Source: Larix sibirica
Lineage: Eukaryota; Streptophyta; Pinopsida; Pinales; Pinaceae
Reading direction: 5' to 3'
DNA length: 10,079 nucleotides
NCBI GenBank assembly: GCA_004151065.3
Contig: NWUY0303870787.1
Coordinates: 1 to 10,079, forward strand
Both the position numbers and the translations under genes were made by a program. The notes under the pieces were generated by a model. That model did not search any database, had not been told where the DNA came from, and saw nothing but the letters and a program-made list of their open reading frames with translations. Shown here one piece after another: positions 8,279-10,079 of the stretch (positions are counted from its first letter, which is position 1; every line of letters begins with the position of its first letter).

Positions 8279-8704
8279 GCGTATGCCTTTAGAGATCGAG
8301 GTCTATGAGCGTGCATTTTGTTTTGGTTGCGTGCATTTTGTGAGAGGTTGCGTGCATTTTGGTGAGAGGCTACGTGCATTTTTTTTTGGCTGCGTGCATA
8401 TCATCGGCTGCGGGCATCTGATACAGCGGTTCCCTTCCGCGTGCTCTCCTGATCCCTGCCGATCGTGGCTAGGGCCCGGCCCTCCCAATCATTTCTACCT
8501 GCGAGAGGAGTGTGATCTCTTTGCTGCGCGGATCGAACCCTTGAGTTCGTTGTCGATGGTTCATTCTTGGAAGCTGGGGCAGATCTAGGATGGATCCTGT
8601 GAATGGATGGATAGATCAGCGCGTTGGTAGAGACCGCTGTCAGTCTCAACTATGTTTGGATTGTTGAATCTGTTCTTCTGGAGACATTGGGATTGGAAGA
8701 AGAG
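8279..8704 (+). promoter_or_regulatory. LINE 5' leader, probable internal promoter region
   Basis: A GC-richer segment of about 425 bases lies between the G-poor flank and the ORF1 start. It contains the ~20-bp repeat array at its 5' end and then unique sequence. Autonomous LINEs carry their promoter inside the 5' UTR, so this is where one would sit; no TATA box or initiator is evident. Frames that cross it on both strands, including one of 128 codons (8202-8588), are composed of the repeat read in frame and are not genes. Confidence 0.6.
8309..8430 (+). repeat. Minisatellite, six units of about 20 bp
   Basis: Units start at 8309, 8329, 8350, 8372, 8392 and 8410 (spacings 20, 21, 22, 20 and 18). 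Each begins with GCGTGCAT or a one-base variant (ACGTGCAT, GCGGGCAT). The first four continue TTTT, then a G/T/A-rich tail, commonly GAGAGG, ending GGTT or GGCT. A degenerate seventh unit (GCGTATGCCTTT) may begin at 8279. The units are imperfect and directly adjacent, with no unique spacers, so this is not a CRISPR array. Confidence 0.9.
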
Positions 8705-8740
8705 ATGGAGGATAAGGAGTTTCCTCCCATCCATCCTCGC

Positions 8741-8744
8741 TTTT
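8741..8744 (+). other. Frameshift in ORF1: lost base in T-run
   Basis: Frame from ATG 8705 meets the downstream frame exactly if the T-run had one more T. The upstream frame is open to here; the downstream frame is open from 8716 but has no ATG of its own and a TAA at 8713-8715. A homopolymer slip is the simplest explanation. A sequencing or assembly error is possible. Confidence 0.7.
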
Positions 8745-9396
8745 GCCTGATGTTGAAGCTTTCAAGAGGTTGATAGCCTCCCAGCCGAAAAGGAAGAAGC
8801 AAGATCTATCTAAATTCATCAAGAGAATGGATGAAATACCTGCTGTCGATATTCCCTCGGAAGGACCAATTAAAGTAGCATTGTCCCTCGCAGAAAGAGC
8901 TCTGGTTGGGCAGATTACTAGATTGTGGCCCTCCCCTAAATCTACCAAGGTCTGGGTACATAAAAATTGGAGACCACTTATCACAAATAGTGTTACTTCA
9001 TATTTTCTGGGGCAAGGTTTTTTCCTATTCGAGTGTATTTCAAAAGAAGACAAGGATCTGATATTCAAAAATGGGCCCTACTTTATGGGACCACAAGGCC
9101 TATATCTCAGCAGATGGTCTCTGAATTTCAACCCTTCGGAGGACGTCCCTACTGCAGTGCCGGTATGGGTGAGGCTTATGAACCTGCCGTTGCACTGCTG
9201 GAATTAGGATTCATTGTATCATATAGGAAACACTTTAGGAAAATTCATAGATCGGGCAAATACAAAGGAGCAATACGACTATGCACGAATATGCGTGGTA
9301 GTGGATCTGGAAGTAGGGTTACCTGAGGCCATCAAACTCACGGTAGGAAATTGGCCGCATATGTAGAAACTGGACTACAAACAACTTCCGTTTAAA

Positions 9397-9438
9397 TGCA
9401 GAGGGTGCCATGAGTACAGGCACTTTTTCAAGAGCTGT
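9397..9438 (+). other. CCHC zinc knuckle of ORF1
   Basis: Codons encode CRGCHEYRHFFKSC, matching CX2CX4HX4C with all four zinc ligands kept (Cys 9397, Cys 9406, His 9421, Cys 9436). The usual Gly before the His is Arg (AGG), a single G-to-A change from GGG. Confidence 0.92.
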
Positions 9439-9995
9439 CCAAAAAAAGTAACCGCTAAAAAAGAGAACGAAGAAGGATGGCATCAAATCAAGAAGATCAT
9501 AAACAACTCTCAATTAGGATAAAAAAACCAGGGAGGGGGGAAAGGGAAAGAACATCGATCAAACCCAGGGAGCTCAAGCACTACAAAAGAAAATTCAAAG
9601 GATCGAGAGAACAGATTCGCATCCTTGGGATCGACACAAGAGGAGGCCCGAGAATGGGATCCGAAGATATTAGCAGAACAAAGCAACTCCCCATCCCCAA
9701 GGAGAGGGGATCCGGCGGGAGAATCGCAAAAGAAAACTGATTCTACTGCGGTGGATGAAGAACAAGAATCAAATGAATCTGAGGAGTAAGGGGAAATAGG
9801 AGACTCTCAACACACACCCCGGAGATCTACTAGAGGAATGAAAACGACCCGTGAAAGGAGGGAACAAGAAACATACAAGGACAAGTTAAAAGGAAGGAAG
9901 CCGACCTTAGAAAAACTGCTGGAAAGAAATCAAAAGGTAACAAGAAATCAAGGTCAGGACCCTAAAGGAGGCCTATCAATCCAAAAAAGCAAGTG

Positions 9996-10079
9996 ATGAA
10001 TATTGTATCCTGGAACTACAGAGGGATGGGTAGCAAGTGGAAAGAAGGAGCAATGAAAATATTGACTAGAACAGAAAAT
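9996..10079 (+). CDS. LINE ORF2, N-terminal 28 codons (cut by window edge)
   Basis: ATG 9996-9998 opens a frame that is unbroken to the last base. It starts MNIVSWNYRGMGSKWKEG, the first strand of the APE/exonuclease III-like endonuclease of plant LINE ORF2, including the active-site Asn of the WN-x-RG motif. The residue after that Asn is Tyr where Cys is commonly seen, again one G-to-A change. In full elements the endonuclease is followed by reverse transcriptase; these lie outside. Its ATG shares an A with the ORF1 stop, so translation probably depends on ribosomes that finish ORF1. Whether this ORF2 is intact cannot be judged here. Confidence 0.87.
   Translation, partial: MNIVSWNYRGMGSKWKEGAMKILTRTEN

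Larger units (their letters stand above)
8705..9996 (+). pseudogene. LINE ORF1: DUF4283 / CCHC zinc-knuckle protein, broken
   Basis: ATG 8705 has a good context (G at -3, G at +4) and opens with MEDKEFPPIHPRF. A one-base loss in the T-run 8741-8744 then shifts the frame. From 8743 the same protein continues in a single frame to TGA 9994-9996, about 430 residues in all. DUF4283 spans roughly residues 60-168, with KVWVHKNWRPLI, GQGFFLF, NGPYFMGPQGLYL and the signature VWVRLMNLPLHCW. The zinc knuckle CX2CX4HX4C (9397-9438) is complete, though it reads Arg just before the His where Gly is usual. A long Lys/Glu-rich tail follows. In-frame stops break it at 9205 (TAG), 9364 (TAG), 9520 (TAA) and 9787 (TAA). 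The family role is RNA and nucleic-acid binding in the retrotransposition complex. The stop codon overlaps the ORF2 start. Confidence 0.93.
8279..10079 (+). mobile_element. Plant L1-like LINE, 5' part, degenerate
   Basis: A non-LTR retrotransposon recognised from its gene order: leader, ORF1 with DUF4283 and a CCHC zinc knuckle, then ORF2 starting with the APE endonuclease signature MNIVSWN-x-RG-x-G. This order is typical of plant L1-clade LINEs. In such elements ORF1 protein binds the element RNA, while ORF2 nicks the target and copies the RNA in the nucleus. The left boundary is inferred from the sharp rise in GC and the start of the leader repeats near 8279. The reverse transcriptase, 3' end, poly(A) tail and target-site duplication lie beyond the window. 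The long 5' leader suggests this copy is not heavily 5'-truncated. ORF1 is broken, so the copy is non-autonomous or dead. Confidence 0.9.

Noticed and set aside
8309-8430. Repeat array as a CRISPR
   Set aside because: Units are about 20 bp, imperfect and adjacent, without unique spacers, and the context is a plant LINE leader.
8530-8540. Perfect B-box match on the minus strand (GGGTTCGATCC)
   Set aside because: No A box or tRNA-like stems around it; it lies inside unique LINE leader sequence.
8202-8588. 128-codon + strand open frame across the LINE leader
   Set aside because: It begins in the G-poor flank and is mostly the minisatellite read in frame (repeated CVHF-like units); no domain, and it straddles the element boundary.
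8615-8632. A-box-like AGCGCGTTGGTAGAG in the LINE leader as part of a tRNA
   Set aside because: No B box follows at the right distance and no cloverleaf can be drawn.
8646-9068. 140-codon minus-strand open frame
   Set aside because: It is the antisense shadow of ORF1; the sense strand carries the DUF4283 signature.
9205-9789. In-frame TAG and TAA codons as recoding or an alternative genetic code
   Set aside because: Mixed stop types, a frameshift in the same gene and altered conserved residues point to ordinary pseudogene decay.
1-10079. A new multi-gene defence or biosynthetic system
   Set aside because: There are no clustered intact genes; the window is plant intergenic DNA, gene relics and a broken LINE.

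Overview
This looks like nuclear, non-coding DNA from a land plant. A gymnosperm (conifer-type) origin is my guess, based only on the flavour of the LINE proteins and the loose, AT-rich, relic-filled layout. The clearest content is the 5' half of a plant L1-like non-LTR retrotransposon (LINE) on the + strand, running from about 8279 past the right edge. Bacterial-style operons, ribosome binding sites, CRISPR arrays and rRNA are absent, and I see no intact cellular gene.

Layout: (a) 1-1730 is moderately GC-balanced, unassigned DNA with two perfect or near-perfect two-copy tandem duplications (34 bp and 47 bp) and a weak tRNA-derived SINE-like patch near 1117-1180. (b) 1734-1901 on the minus strand is a 55-codon reading frame of unknown status. 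(c) 1950-6990 is a long AT-rich stretch with palindromes, short tandem duplications and a dispersed imperfect repeat (3088-3167 and 3841-3917). It also holds one protein-like fragment of a gene (3166-3420, +) and a possible 72-nt exon relic (4225-4296, -). (d) 6994-7600 is a GC-richer island whose minus strand has splice-like signals and a short open frame ending in a hydrophobic segment, possibly a gene 3' end or relic. (e) 7746-8280 is AT-rich and strongly depleted of G on the + strand. (f) 8279-10079 is the LINE.

The LINE consists of a GC-richer 5' leader with a six-copy ~20-bp minisatellite, an ORF1, and the first 28 codons of ORF2. ORF1 has a DUF4283 domain, one CCHC zinc knuckle and a highly charged tail. 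ORF2 starts the APE-type endonuclease and runs off the window. The ORF1 stop and the ORF2 start share one base (TGATG), pointing to translation of ORF2 by termination-reinitiation. The copy is dead: ORF1 carries one single-base frameshift and four in-frame stop codons, yet otherwise stays in one frame over about 430 codons. That pattern fits decay mainly by point substitution. In a live element ORF1 would coat the RNA and ORF2 would nick the target and reverse-transcribe it.

I found no convincing new biological system. The most interesting signals are the helically spaced leader repeats, the TGATG junction, the run of independent two-copy tandem duplications, and the unidentified protein-like fragments.
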